This document shows, one piece after another, positions 17,601 through 25,757 of a stretch of DNA of 26,884 bases. The stretch spans positions 1-26,884 of IMG/VR virus record IMGVR_UViG_3300031766_000052; one strand, written 5' to 3'. Both the position numbers and the translations under genes were made by a program. Positions within the stretch are counted from its first letter, which is position 1; each line of letters starts with the position of its first letter. The DNA is from a virus. A model generated the notes under the pieces. It searched no databases and was not told the origin of the DNA. It saw only the letters and a list, made by a program, of their open reading frames with translations.

Positions 17601-20354
17601 TCTATATACTTGTATATCGGCTGTAACCGTAGAGCGTCTCTTTGCTCTTGACAATGTACCTCCACATCTGTTAGTACCTGTAATTAATAACGCCAATTCA
17701 TTAGTTGTGGTGTCTCTAAAAAACTTGTAGTAGTTTGTTCCTGCGGCAGTAGATATATCTGTTTTAGTTGCGGCTGTAGCCGATTCATAAGTGTTTGTTA
17801 TATCTCCGCCACCGTCACCTACTTCAGTTACCGCGTCTTCTAAAACCGCTTCTACATTATCTCCATTCCACCAATCCTGCATATTATCATATGTAGTGGA
17901 AGACACAAGGTTTACGTTTAATTCACTAATTCTTCTTTCACATTTACCATTTCCTTTTCCTGGACCTAATCTTTCTTGTCTTATAGATATTACAATTCTG
18001 CTTCCCGCAGGGACATTATAATCTGTGTGTGTGCTACCTGCAATATTAGGGTCAGGTACATTAAGATTCATTGGATAGTCCAATATAGGATAATCTCCCG
18101 CATCGTTTTCAATTGCTGTATTAGAGCCAGGCGTTATTATATCATTATCCTCTTTAACTGTAGAAAAATTATTTGGATTAATTTTCATATATGTTCCAGA
18201 AGGAACTGATGAACCATTTGAAGGAATAATAAAGTCTTCTTCTTTAGTTTCTTTTTCTAAAACTGTAGCTTCTACACATCTAAGTATAGGTCCATTACTG
18301 TCAGACTTAACAAAGTATCTATCTCCCTCTTCTACCTTATTAGCGCTCTCACCTTCTAGTAAAAAGTATGTTGCATTACTTCCAGGGTCTTCAAAATAAA
18401 TACTAGAGTAAATAGTATCGTATGTAGTCTCTGTTGGTTTTAATACAAACTTATATCTAGTAGCCCAGCTTGGAGCTAACTGCTGAGGTGGTATAGTAAC
18501 CTGTAATTCGTTTTTATTTATAGAGTTAGCGCAAGGTATCTGTATCGTATTATTTGGGCTTACAAGCGCCGTAGATGAGCGGTTAAATTCATCCATATAT
18601 ACTATACCAACTTCATAACCTCTGTTACTATGAAGACTTCTAGCTGTATCAGTATTTCTAAAACTAGCAGTTGCACTGTTTACTTCATAAAATTCATAAG
18701 CGTTATTAGCCCCGTCAACATAGTTCATTGCTATCAGTTGAAGACCAATAGTGTTGCTTGCTGGAGACGATATAATTGCAATAGGTTCTCCGGTATTACT
18801 TATACCACTTGCTGTTTTTGTATATGTACCTAATGTTGATGGCAACGCACAATTAACCTGGTCAGTCAAAGTAGTTCCATTACAAGCGTCAGTTACAGTT
18901 TGTATATTTGCAATTGTTCCTATTTTCTCAATAAAATCAGTGCTTGTAGCAAGAGAGTATGCGTTAGGAAAATATGTTGGCAAAGTATAATCAAATACTA
19001 TGTCGATATTTGAAGTTGTTGCTCCAGGTGTAGTTCCGGTAAATTGACCGTGTACTATCGTAAAGTCTAAAGTTATGCTAGAACCAGCGGTTAATTCCAA
19101 TGTAGTTCCATCTTGATTTGATAAATCAAAATATACTATAGAATTATTTATTGTAGAAGGAGTTGGTCCAATCGAGTAATATCCAGGGCCAGTCGAGTCT
19201 ATCAAGTCAGATGTAGCTATTGTCGTACTATTTAAACTGGCAAAAAACTCTAATCTTAAATCTTGATTAAACTTATCTTTTAAATTATATCCTTCTTTAT
19301 AGTTTCCGTATACGAGCCTATTGCCCATAACTGTCTGAGCCTTAGCTATATTAGGTACGTTGTCGTATAGTCTTAGTATTTCTGAATCAGGTAAAAGAGT
19401 AAATATCTTTCTGTCATCAAAGGTATATGTATAGTCTGTATTATCAGAATACCCTAAATTAGACTTGTCAAGAAACTCTATAACCTTTATATTATTAGTT
19501 GTAGACTCTTTAAATAAAAGCTCTATACCTGTGACTAAAGAACTTCCTGTATTAAAAGTTATTATTGCAGCGTTCTTGGTATTTTTCATACCCTCATTTA
19601 AATAGCTGTTATAACTAAAGTCAAATGATGAAGGTGTAAATGCGTCTTCACTAAACTGTGAAGTTGCAGAATATTGATTATCGTTATACTTATACCTATA
19701 AGCAAAAGATATAAACCTTTCCTCTAAAAAGTCGTCTTGTTGCCCTTGAAGATTTAATGTTTGAATAGATGGAGCTGCGATAGGAGGTCTCTTAATTACC
19801 AATAAAGCCTCAGCAGAAAAACCATCAAAGTAAGAAGGTGATGAAGCGGGAGCATTGTAACTCCTGTTTATATTTATATATCTAGGTGGATTTGTATTGT
19901 CTGTAAAAAACAGTAAATCATCTATTAAATTTACACCTGTAATTAAATGATAAGGACTAAAGTTTAGTGTGGTTTTTAAGTTAGTACCGTCATTTGCACT
20001 TACTACATTATAATTTGTGTTGGCAGTATTAGTATTATAAGAAACTATTAAGTCTAGTTTATTGGTTGGGCTATTTGTAAAAGCTGGGTCATGAACAAAC
20101 CAATATATGGTCTCGTTAGCCCCATCTTCAAAAGCTCCAATACACCTAGCATTATTGCTTAATTCGATATTATCAAACATTAATGTTGTAAGAATAGTAT
20201 TACCCTTAGAGTTCTCTACAGAACCAACTTCAGAGCCTTCGGTAGAACCAAGTCTTACATTTAACGCATCAATATACTCACCATTTGGAACAAGCCTTTC
20301 ATCAAGGCTTTTGTTCATACGGCCAGCAATAAAATTTCTTTGAATGTTTGCCAT
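14682..20354 (-). CDS. Tail nozzle / stabilisation protein with Pro/Thr-repeat C-terminal extension (1890 aa)
   Basis: The N-terminus ([20 protein letters not shown], then [15 protein letters not shown]) is characteristic of the crAss-like and P22 gp10-like stabilisation or nozzle proteins that close the short tail. The core runs to about residue 1185, including [15 protein letters not shown] near its end. Beyond it lie beta-rich domains starting at [12 protein letters not shown] (about 1190-1500), six TP pairs (1502-1513), a module starting VTSYRW (1514-1608), 33 TP pairs plus IP (1611-1678), and two further modules (1679 to about 1800 and about 1809-1890). The extension, about 700 residues, is probably a surface-exposed appendage; the VTSY module is paralogous to one in the 604-aa protein. 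Gaps to its neighbours are 2 and 10 bases. The nozzle call is by family resemblance; the function of the extension is inferred. Confidence 0.8.
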   Translation of the reverse strand: MANIQRNFIAGRMNKSLDERLVPNGEYIDALNVRLGSTEGSEVGSVENSKGNTILTTLMFDNIELSNNARCIGAFEDGANETIYWFVHDPAFTNSPTNKLDLIVSYNTNTANTNYNVVSANDGTNLKTTLNFSPYHLITGVNLIDDLLFFTDNTNPPRYININRSYNAPASSPSYFDGFSAEALLVIKRPPIAAPSIQTLNLQGQQDDFLEERFISFAYRYKYNDNQYSATSQFSEDAFTPSSFDFSYNSYLNEGMKNTKNAAIITFNTGSSLVTGIELLFKESTTNNIKVIEFLDKSNLGYSDNTDYTYTFDDRKIFTLLPDSEILRLYDNVPNIAKAQTVMGNRLVYGNYKEGYNLKDKFNQDLRLEFFASLNSTTIATSDLIDSTGPGYYSIGPTPSTINNSIVYFDLSNQDGTTLELTAGSSITLDFTIVHGQFTGTTPGATTSNIDIVFDYTLPTYFPNAYSLATSTDFIEKIGTIANIQTVTDACNGTTLTDQVNCALPSTLGTYTKTASGISNTGEPIAIISSPASNTIGLQLIAMNYVDGANNAYEFYEVNSATASFRNTDTARSLHSNRGYEVGIVYMDEFNRSSTALVSPNNTIQIPCANSINKNELQVTIPPQQLAPSWATRYKFVLKPTETTYDTIYSSIYFEDPGSNATYFLLEGESANKVEEGDRYFVKSDSNGPILRCVEATVLEKETKEEDFIIPSNGSSVPSGTYMKINPNNFSTVKEDNDIITPGSNTAIENDAGDYPILDYPMNLNVPDPNIAGSTHTDYNVPAGSRIVISIRQERLGPGKGNGKCERRISELNVNLVSSTTYDNMQDWWNGDNVEAVLEDAVTEVGDGGGDITNTYESATAATKTDISTAAGTNYYKFFRDTTTNELALLITGTNRCGGTLSRAKRRSTVTADIQVYRADSIIVFETQPTDALDNVWYENHLSFNVSADGIHSGNVQTQTSSLPAIIDTEFSDCFAFGNGVESYKILDSIVGKTKNIGERVTSTSNMDYKESHRFADLTYSGVYNDETNVNKLNEFNLGLLNFKPLEDSYGPIQLLDGRKTDILTLQEDKISYVLAGKNLLSDSTGGGAVTSVPEVLGQQIARLEDYGISENPESYASYGPNKYFTDAKRGAVINLIGGAYNNEQLQVISEAGMRSWFRDLFIDTFNTQKMGGFDPYMNEYVLHSNVQLPQPVVECVGCNSTKNITINPATTFTYCVNVGDLLGIVDIDFTIPTGGFTEMISELNDNIVSEGLSDEIVSESDASTTGYTITATYNGVSHTTGTVYDSGTLSFNKNDVNTDTVEITVTQDSSVASIIDINTSCPDAQTITIVSVAVTSNADAGDFITNEFRWTDGTFTSPTKTYPNVEFSSGTNAPIVSLYNQVTGQQGGGFIPGDAANVSIISRKSNIDNFVFNINKNKLKYLRTNTFYGNTGADINALLAASTDATPIVAQTNPTQFVADFIMPSGGSFLYLVWDYRESTSAELCHSITSKSDACTGCTFTPTPTPTPTPTPVTSYRWLIEAGSGSATSPSTCPFATVPLYSSSSSFNTTFANSTFFYTDAALTTLFQGGDNYFGVREPNQGYGISQGIFRMTNQGTASNIDTSGVCSSTPTPTPTPTPTPTPTPTPTPTPTPTPTPTPTPTPTPTPTPTPTPTPTPTPTPTPTPTPTPTPTPTPIPGAIWALNSLAGNGYTSITNACGGASTIDTNRILLTGSTSGTITTIAGLDSAYTAGETITAYTADGLSIYNGANNYFGAASYQASGLGTSPGFVIRISNLGVLQAISSSFYSSCMTAVTTTSPSTYWSSGLDACNNGPSAATVTAYSTQSSGTCLQSASYLYADLDKNGTFADISGGYYGRIWYNPAPCGGNGNGQGFELNSSGQVIGFQTCP
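15321..15524 (-). repeat. Uninterrupted (TP)33-IP tract with 12-bp tandem units
   Basis: 33 Thr-Pro pairs (15327-15524) followed by IP (15321-15326), residues 1611-1678 of the nozzle-like protein. Within it, 15379-15474 is eight head-to-tail 12-bp units of two sequence types on the plus strand: A = GTCGGTGTTGGA, B = GTCGGCGTAGGA, in the order A A B B A A B A. Exact repetition at synonymous sites implies recent unit duplication. Confidence 0.97.
15816..15851 (-). repeat. (TP)6 tract of the nozzle-like protein
   Basis: Encodes residues 1502-1513, joining the beta-rich region to the VTSYRW module. Confidence 0.95.
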
Positions 20355-20356
20355 CT

Positions 20357-21274
20357 TTATTTAATCCACTTATTCTCTCCTCTAAGATTCATTAGTAATC
20401 TTCCAGGATGAATATTGCTTAATCTAATTTTTGCATTTCTAAGTAAAGCTGATTTTCTTTTTCTAGCTCTATTGATAATATACTCTTGAACATTAAATTT
20501 GCTATTTAAAATAGCATACTCAATATAAGCATAAACATAATCTTCAAAAAGTTTGTTTACTGAAACTTGAGAATCATCTCCTCCTTCCATTCCATCAGAG
20601 ATGTATTCTAATATACAACTTTCGTTAAGCATTGTAGAATCAAAATTTATAACTCCTGCTTTTTTATCTATCCTAAATGTAGGATTTATATTAGCGGTTT
20701 CTGTATTTAAACCATAACGCGCTCCGATAGTATAATCTGCATACCAATTTGCTTGTGTGTCAGCAGGTATTTGGTCGTCAGCATTATTCTGATTTAAATA
20801 TATACTGTTTTGTTGACCGTTTTTTCTTTCAGTGTCGAGCTGCGATTCAGTAGTAATTACAGTTCCGTCTGAGTTAAATGTTAAAGTTCCTCCTGCACCT
20901 TGCAAGTATGATTGAGCAGAGTTAACTTGAATGTTCTCATTCAGAGGTCTAAGCCAGCCGTCTTTATATAAAGATATACGAATCCAGTTTACATAATCGT
21001 TAGGTAAAACAAAAGTAAGATTATCAAATACAGTTAGCTCTAAAGCTTTTATCTCCATAAAAGCATCATAATTAAGTTCCTGTATCCCACGCTTTGCGTG
21101 AAACAATATCTTGTACCTATCTTCGTTATTAACTAGCGAATGGTTTCCAGAATACATTAACTGAAAATTATTTACTATATCTTCCAAGCTTACATACTGG
21201 TAAGACCCCCAATTTTTATTGGTAGGAGCCGCTCCTGCATTTTCGTAATATTGATATTGTGATAAATATGCCAT
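20357..21274 (-). CDS. Head-tail ring / tail tubular protein A-like adaptor (305 aa)
   Basis: Residues around 30-100 contain [40 protein letters not shown] and [13 protein letters not shown], the conserved core of the T7 gp11-like / crAss-like ring proteins that form the tail part next to the connector. The C-terminus is helical and very basic ([20 protein letters not shown]), ending in [17 protein letters not shown]. It lies one base from the upstream gene and two bases from the nozzle-like gene, matching the order of assembly partners. It probably forms a dodecameric ring between the portal-side adaptor and the nozzle. The family match is from memory; the exact ring number is uncertain. Confidence 0.75.
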   Translation of the reverse strand: MAYLSQYQYYENAGAAPTNKNWGSYQYVSLEDIVNNFQLMYSGNHSLVNNEDRYKILFHAKRGIQELNYDAFMEIKALELTVFDNLTFVLPNDYVNWIRISLYKDGWLRPLNENIQVNSAQSYLQGAGGTLTFNSDGTVITTESQLDTERKNGQQNSIYLNQNNADDQIPADTQANWYADYTIGARYGLNTETANINPTFRIDKKAGVINFDSTMLNESCILEYISDGMEGGDDSQVSVNKLFEDYVYAYIEYAILNSKFNVQEYIINRARKRKSALLRNAKIRLSNIHPGRLLMNLRGENKWIK

Positions 21275-21275
21275 A

Positions 21276-22235
21276 CTATTGTTCTTGGTTTTCTTGTTGT
21301 TCTATAGCTTGACCAAACTGCACTGTGGCTATCTCTCTAATAGACATACCTGCGTATTGTAATATTCTAGCCACTAAGTTATTTACATCATCTGGAGGCA
21401 ACTCAAAGTCTTGATAGTCTGATTGAGACTGGTCAAATATAGGCTCTCCTCCTGTTAATGATACATAAGTCCACTTAGGGTCTTTAGGGTATCTTATATA
21501 CTGCGATACCACTCTTCCTATTTCGTTTAGTGAATCAGGGTGTAGTGTTAATATATTTCCTTGTTGAGTGTAAGCAGGGAAAGTAATGTTAGGAGCAGTA
21601 AGCATAGACTTATTAAGCATAGTTATTTTACTATGATTTACTTGCTCTGCTTCATTTTTTAAATCAGATTTCTTGTAAATAGAATATGAAACATTGGCAG
21701 TAACTAAAGATGCCACACTAACAACTAGAGTAGTTTGATTGGTTATAGAGACAACACTTAAATTAGTCACCACTGAATTAGCTAGAACTACCGATACCAC
21801 ATCTCCAACAGATACTCCGTCAGACTGAAATGTTGCGGATGAATCTATTAATTCTGTATTACCTCCTCCAGTAGATGTAGTAACTCCTGAAGAAGTTACG
21901 GTACTATAAATTAATATTTTATTTAATAAATAATAGTCTGAACCTGTAGTAGCTGGTGTAGGAACTACATATTCATTTAATATGTTTTTAGATAAACTGG
22001 CTGTAATTGAAAAAGTATCTATTACCTCTTCGTATCCTTTTTTTATATCAGCATATCCGCTTCCTGATACCCTTCCATTCTCTTTATTAATCTGATTATT
22101 ATATGCTATAAAATATTCATCAAAAATATCTAACTGTGCTTGTTTTGCAAACAAATTAAAATCTGATGGAGATATATAGCCGTAATTATTCTTATTAAGT
22201 ATAGCAAGAACTGTATTTCTAACAGCATTTATCAT
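21276..22235 (-). CDS. Head-tail connector / ring-like structural protein (319 aa)
   Basis: The frame opens at 22277, but that start lies inside a terminator stem and adds only 14 odd residues; the ATG at 22235, just after a promoter, gives MINAVRNTVLAILNKNNYGY, the N-terminus I recognise in Bacteroidetes phage connector proteins. Residues 21-60 (SPSDFNLFAKQAQLDIFDEY) are helical. A compact beta domain is inserted at about 126-188 (LIDSSATF, DGVSVGDVV, TLVVSVASL, VSYSIY), a module common in phage structural proteins. The C-terminus (ELPPDDVNNLVARILQYAG, then IREIATVQ) is also family-like and ends Gln/Glu-rich. Likely an adaptor between portal and tail ring. It heads the tail transcription unit. 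Confidence 0.65.
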   Translation of the reverse strand: MINAVRNTVLAILNKNNYGYISPSDFNLFAKQAQLDIFDEYFIAYNNQINKENGRVSGSGYADIKKGYEEVIDTFSITASLSKNILNEYVVPTPATTGSDYYLLNKILIYSTVTSSGVTTSTGGGNTELIDSSATFQSDGVSVGDVVSVVLANSVVTNLSVVSITNQTTLVVSVASLVTANVSYSIYKKSDLKNEAEQVNHSKITMLNKSMLTAPNITFPAYTQQGNILTLHPDSLNEIGRVVSQYIRYPKDPKWTYVSLTGGEPIFDQSQSDYQDFELPPDDVNNLVARILQYAGMSIREIATVQFGQAIEQQENQEQ

Positions 22236-22249
22236 CGCTTTCTTTTTTA

Positions 22250-22277
22250 CAAAGATAAGCAAAAAAAAAGAGGTCAA
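22250..22277 (-). promoter_or_regulatory. Bacteroidetes-type promoter for the tail unit
   Basis: TTG (22277-22275), a 17-base spacer, then TATCTTTG (22257-22250), matching the TTG-N17-20-TAnnTTTG consensus known for Bacteroidetes sigma. The TTG belongs to the 3' arm of the preceding terminator. Transcription would start roughly 5-7 bases downstream, leaving a leader of about ten bases before the ATG at 22235. Confidence 0.6.
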
Positions 22278-22292
22278 TTATTTTTGACCTCT
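22261..22292 (-). terminator. Rho-independent terminator after the 248-aa gene
   Basis: Perfect 9-bp stem AGAGGTCAA / TTGACCTCT (22292-22284 and 22277-22269 read on the minus strand) with a 6-base loop, followed on the minus strand by a run of Ts (22268-22261). It lies 12 bases after the TAG stop of the 248-aa gene. Confidence 0.9.
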
Positions 22293-22303
22293 CTTAGCAA
22301 TCA

Positions 22304-23050
22304 CTAATCTTCTAGTAATTTTTCTAACATTTTTAAAGACTCTATTCCGTCATCACTCTGTAAATATGACGATACAATATACATAGGGTCTTCTCCAAAG
22401 GGCACGGTCAACATCTTCTTTTTGTTTGATGATGTATTAAACCATACTTCTTTTTGTTTGTTCCTAAACGATAGCAATCCTTTATCAAAGAATAACTGTA
22501 CATTAGAGTGTAGCTTTAACATAGGGTCATTAACCATTTTTAAGAACGTATCAGGTTCTCGCTTAACAAAGATTAATATATCTCTACGAAGCTCTGCTGT
22601 GCTCATTTGCTCTGTATTTCTTCCTAGCAAAACTCTGGATATAGTTTCCACCTGGTCTACTGAAAGCTTTCTAGCTTCAATAAGAGCATCTGCCTCTATA
22701 TTTAATTGTTCAATTTCTGCTGCTGCATCTTTTTCTTCATTCACCTCAATAAACTTTTTACCATTCAATGGGTGATAATATAAAAACTCTTGCAATACAG
22801 GATTGTTTTTTGGAACTGATAAGAAACCATCTACAAAGTCAATAGGTTCTCTAACTACTTGTCCATCTTGCTCATCTTCAAAACAAGACCTTTGGTTAGG
22901 AGAATATCTCAACACTCGGTTGATTCCTTTGTCTTCGTCAAAATGTAATAAGGGTTGTCTTCTTGAGCCACCTGAAGGTAATAAAAAAGATATTGGGGCT
23001 CTATCTCTAGTAAGTTTGTAGACTTTATCTACTAATGTGTTTTTTTTCAT
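22304..23050 (-). CDS. Unknown structural-region protein (248 aa)
   Basis: Lies alone between two terminators, directly downstream of the MCP. It starts MKKNTLVDKVYKLTRDRAPI and contains a short hydrophobic/Gly segment (FLLPSGGSRR), FVDGFLSVPKNNPVLQEFLYYHP, and a helical charged C-terminal half (residues about 110-248) ending in acidic EKLLED. There is no signal peptide or membrane segment and no enzymatic motif I can name. Its place next to the MCP and its isolation by terminators suggest a virion protein made at its own level, for example a head accessory or a small connector protein, but that is inference. I have seen similar proteins in flavobacterial phages without a known function. Confidence 0.6.
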   Translation of the reverse strand: MKKNTLVDKVYKLTRDRAPISFLLPSGGSRRQPLLHFDEDKGINRVLRYSPNQRSCFEDEQDGQVVREPIDFVDGFLSVPKNNPVLQEFLYYHPLNGKKFIEVNEEKDAAAEIEQLNIEADALIEARKLSVDQVETISRVLLGRNTEQMSTAELRRDILIFVKREPDTFLKMVNDPMLKLHSNVQLFFDKGLLSFRNKQKEVWFNTSSNKKKMLTVPFGEDPMYIVSSYLQSDDGIESLKMLEKLLED

Positions 23051-23073
23051 TATATATAAATTTAATTAGATTT

Positions 23074-23103
23074 AAAAAAAAGGGAGGCGGTTAAACCTCC
23101 CTT
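23074..23103 (-). terminator. Rho-independent terminator after the major capsid gene
   Basis: 8-bp stem AAGGGAGG / CCTCCCTT (23103-23096 and 23087-23080 on the minus strand), 8-base loop, then a T run (23079-23074) in the transcript. It lies about 10 bases after the MCP stop codon. Confidence 0.9.
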
Positions 23104-23113
23104 GGTATTAATA

Positions 23114-24535
23114 CTACTCTTGGAATAAGAAGAAGTTGTTTGCACCTAACGTACATACAGCTCTCTCAGACAAGAAGTGTACTTCCATAGCATCTAAGCT
23201 AGAAGTTGCAGCACCGCCAGCAGAACCTGTAATCCAAGTTTTGTAACGTCTGTCTTCTGTTTCAGAAGCTCTGTATCGAACATGCAAGAATGGTCTCTTC
23301 GCGTTCTTACCTAAAATCTGGTCGTATACTGTAGTAGAACCAGCTGGTACTAATAGTCCGTTGATACGGCCTGAGTTAGCTCCAGTAGGAAGACCACCAC
23401 GCATAGTTGGGTCATTTAAGTATTTCCAGTCAGACTTGTAGAAGTCATATCCTCTACGGAATCCAGTGAATCCTAAGTTTAATGCCATGTCTTTGTCATT
23501 GTCAAATAAACCATAAGATGTTCCACCAGCTCCATAAGAGTTTTGAGCTGCTAACATATCATCAATATCAAAGCTAAAATCTCTATCAACGAAAATTACA
23601 TTTTCTTCAATAGAACCTTGCTTATCTAAACGAGAGATTACTGCATCAAAGTCAGCTAGTGCAGCTGGGTTTCCACCGCCCCACACATTTCCACGATTCT
23701 CAACTGCATAGAAGATACCTTCAGAACCTTTGTTCCCTACATCTCCTCCAGCTGCGATTGCTCCTGACGCAGCTTCTGCTGGTACAGCTTCAATCATTGC
23801 TGTTTCTAAGTAGTCGTCAAAACGTAGACGAGTTTCGTGCTCTGATTTAAGATACCATAAGTATCCAGATGCTCCGTTTTCAGTAGTTACTTCTACCCAT
23901 CCAATTTGCGCCATGTCAGACCCGCTTACAGCGTATTTGTCTTTGATGATAATTGGTGAGTTATCAAAGATAACGTCATCAGCTTCTAATGAGCCTACCA
24001 TTCCACTAGTTCCTTTTTTAAATTCAGAACCATAAATAAACACTGTTCTTGTAAGTCCAGCTGCACCAACTTGTCCAGCTGCTTCATAATAAGCTACATC
24101 AAAAGTTGCTGCTCCCGTATTCACGGCTGTAACAATACCTTTGTTTAATCCAGCTCCTGCATTATCAGAGATAACAACAGTCTGTCCTACTCTAATTGCA
24201 ATGCTTCCAGTACCAGGTACTAATGCATCACCTACTGTGATTGTAGCTGTATCGTCACCAGCTGCTCCTGCTGATGCACAGTTAGTATATTTAGTGTGTA
24301 ATCTTCCTTGCTCTGCCCATTTGATAAGGTCAGAATTAGAAGGCATCTCTGCTCCTACTAAACGTAAGAAAGATGCGATTGTACGATTTCCATATCGCTC
24401 AAACTCTTTTTCATAAGTATCAGGTAAATACTGATTTAAGAAATCAAAGTTTGTAATGTAGTTAGTTGCCAAAGGCACCTGTTCTGCACTCGGTTGTAAA
24501 GCAAACCCAGGGGTTGCTTGAACTGCTCCTGCCAT
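23114..24535 (-). CDS. Major capsid protein, HK97-fold (473 aa)
   Basis: Position after a scaffold-like gene, size, and a strong terminator behind it fit the MCP. The N-terminal arm is followed by a conserved-looking stretch (residues 29-75: NFDFLNQYLPDTYEKEF, RTIASFLRLVGAEM, SDLIKWAEQGRLH). A Gly/Ala-rich beta insertion spans about 85-170 (TATITVGDAL, IRVGQTVVISD, FDVAYYEAAG), similar to the extra domains of crAss-like capsid proteins. Later segments such as EHETRLRFDDYLETAMI, NVIFVDRDFSFDIDDML and GFTGFRRGYDFYKSDWKYL are typical of the P and A domains. The codon use looks optimised relative to its neighbours (fewer rare synonymous choices by eye). It ends in TAG, showing that codon is a stop here. 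Confidence 0.85.
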   Translation of the reverse strand: MAGAVQATPGFALQPSAEQVPLATNYITNFDFLNQYLPDTYEKEFERYGNRTIASFLRLVGAEMPSNSDLIKWAEQGRLHTKYTNCASAGAAGDDTATITVGDALVPGTGSIAIRVGQTVVISDNAGAGLNKGIVTAVNTGAATFDVAYYEAAGQVGAAGLTRTVFIYGSEFKKGTSGMVGSLEADDVIFDNSPIIIKDKYAVSGSDMAQIGWVEVTTENGASGYLWYLKSEHETRLRFDDYLETAMIEAVPAEAASGAIAAGGDVGNKGSEGIFYAVENRGNVWGGGNPAALADFDAVISRLDKQGSIEENVIFVDRDFSFDIDDMLAAQNSYGAGGTSYGLFDNDKDMALNLGFTGFRRGYDFYKSDWKYLNDPTMRGGLPTGANSGRINGLLVPAGSTTVYDQILGKNAKRPFLHVRYRASETEDRRYKTWITGSAGGAATSSLDAMEVHFLSERAVCTLGANNFFLFQE

Positions 24536-24554
24536 AATAATTAATTTTTAAAAT

Positions 24555-25712
24555 TTATTTTCGTTTAATACTTCTTATTTTTAAGCCGCGTCCCGAATCA
24601 GGGTTAACTGACTTGACTTGAAATCCTCCTTTATTAGTTACTTCAGGTGCTCTACGCTCGCTCATATTTATATTTTTAGTTTTGCGTATTACATCTTCAG
24701 TAGCCTCAGACTTGCCTTGCTCATAAAAGAACTTAGCAAATTTGTCAGGATTCATTGCAATTGATAAAGCTCGATGGTATCCGGCAGCATCACTAACCAA
24801 ACCTTTATCATCCAAATACTTATTTATAAAGTTCATTGGAGTTTCTTGGCTCTTCTTGATTGTCTGCACATCACCGGGAGAGAAGGTTACTGTTTTGTCG
24901 TCAAGCACGAAATCAAAACCTTTGAAATCTTCAGTAAAAACTTTATCGGTTTCTTTTAAAAACCAATTACGTTTTGCCTCACTTTCCTGTTGTTGAGTTT
25001 TAACAGATTCTAAATATTGCCTATACTCTTGAAGTTCTTCATTGTTGCTCTGAGAATCAACAACCGGTCTTGACTCAAGTGGTTGTTTGTATAATTCTTT
25101 TTGCTCATTAAAATACTTCTTTGCTTTAGCAATAGTTTTCTTTTTTGCTAATTTTGTTTTTTTAATTACAGATTCTTCATCTAGTTCTTCATCCCAAGAA
25201 TAATCCTCCATTAGAGAATCAATATCTTCAGCGTCTAAACCTTCGCCTTCTGTAACTGTCAAATACTCTCTTAGCAAAGAATCAGGATTCATAGCACTAA
25301 AGTCTCTTTGTAATTTTACATAGTCTTCAATACCTCTTCCCGTTTCTTTTTTATACTTAAAGTAAGCCGCAACATCTTCTGGAAGCTGTTCAGCCTCTTC
25401 TCTTGTTGCATTTAATTCATCTAATGAATTAATTTCCTTACCATATCTTTTTCCAATATATGAAAGAACGTCTTCTTCTGATAACTCTGCCTGCTCTTGA
25501 ACTGGCTCTGGTGTTTCTTCAGAAGTTTCCTCTGCTTTAGGAGTGTCTTCTACGACACTCTCTTCAGCAAAATCCATTTTTACTTGAGGATTATTTTCTT
25601 TTGTCTCGCTAGAGTCACTAAACTTTTCCTCATGCTTATCAAGAAGCTCTTGTTCAACCTCTTGTACTGATTTTTCTTCAACGGCATCTACCGCTCTTAC
25701 TTTTAATTCCAT
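24555..25712 (-). CDS. Capsid scaffolding-like protein (385 aa)
   Basis: Lies between portal and MCP, the usual scaffold position. The first 100 residues are very acidic and disordered (many E, S, T, P), the middle is helical and charged (for example KKTKLAKKKTIAKAKKYFNE near 185-205), and the C-terminus is strongly basic (SGRGLKIRSIKRK), as in scaffold proteins whose basic tail binds the MCP. There is no protease signature visible, so it is probably not a fused prohead protease. No family-specific motif is recognised; the call rests on position and composition. The 45-base gap upstream contains a TAAATTTG box. Confidence 0.65.
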   Translation of the reverse strand: MELKVRAVDAVEEKSVQEVEQELLDKHEEKFSDSSETKENNPQVKMDFAEESVVEDTPKAEETSEETPEPVQEQAELSEEDVLSYIGKRYGKEINSLDELNATREEAEQLPEDVAAYFKYKKETGRGIEDYVKLQRDFSAMNPDSLLREYLTVTEGEGLDAEDIDSLMEDYSWDEELDEESVIKKTKLAKKKTIAKAKKYFNEQKELYKQPLESRPVVDSQSNNEELQEYRQYLESVKTQQQESEAKRNWFLKETDKVFTEDFKGFDFVLDDKTVTFSPGDVQTIKKSQETPMNFINKYLDDKGLVSDAAGYHRALSIAMNPDKFAKFFYEQGKSEATEDVIRKTKNINMSERRAPEVTNKGGFQVKSVNPDSGRGLKIRSIKRK

Positions 25713-25730
25713 TTAATTTAATTTAGATTA

Positions 25731-25738
25731 CAAATTTA
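25731..25738 (-). promoter_or_regulatory. TAAATTTG box before the scaffold-like gene
   Basis: Minus-strand TAAATTTG matches TAnnTTTG, 18 bases before the ATG at 25712 in the gap after the portal gene. No TTG at the expected -33 distance, so only a half-site match; if active it would drive scaffold and MCP. Confidence 0.35.
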
Positions 25739-25757
25739 CTTAAAATTTTAACGCTCA

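Noticed and set aside
9679-20354. Diversity-generating retroelement targeting the tail modules
   Set aside because: No reverse transcriptase and no near-identical template/variable pair with adenine-specific differences was seen; the modules are too diverged.
22236-22277. 14-residue N-terminal extension of the connector-like protein
   Set aside because: The upstream ATG sits in the terminator loop/stem and promoter; the downstream ATG at 22235 gives the family-like N-terminus.
23114-23116. TAG stop-codon reassignment, as in some crAss-like phages
   Set aside because: TAG ends the MCP, the 248-aa protein and the cupin at sensible places, and in two cases is followed by a terminator or the next gene.
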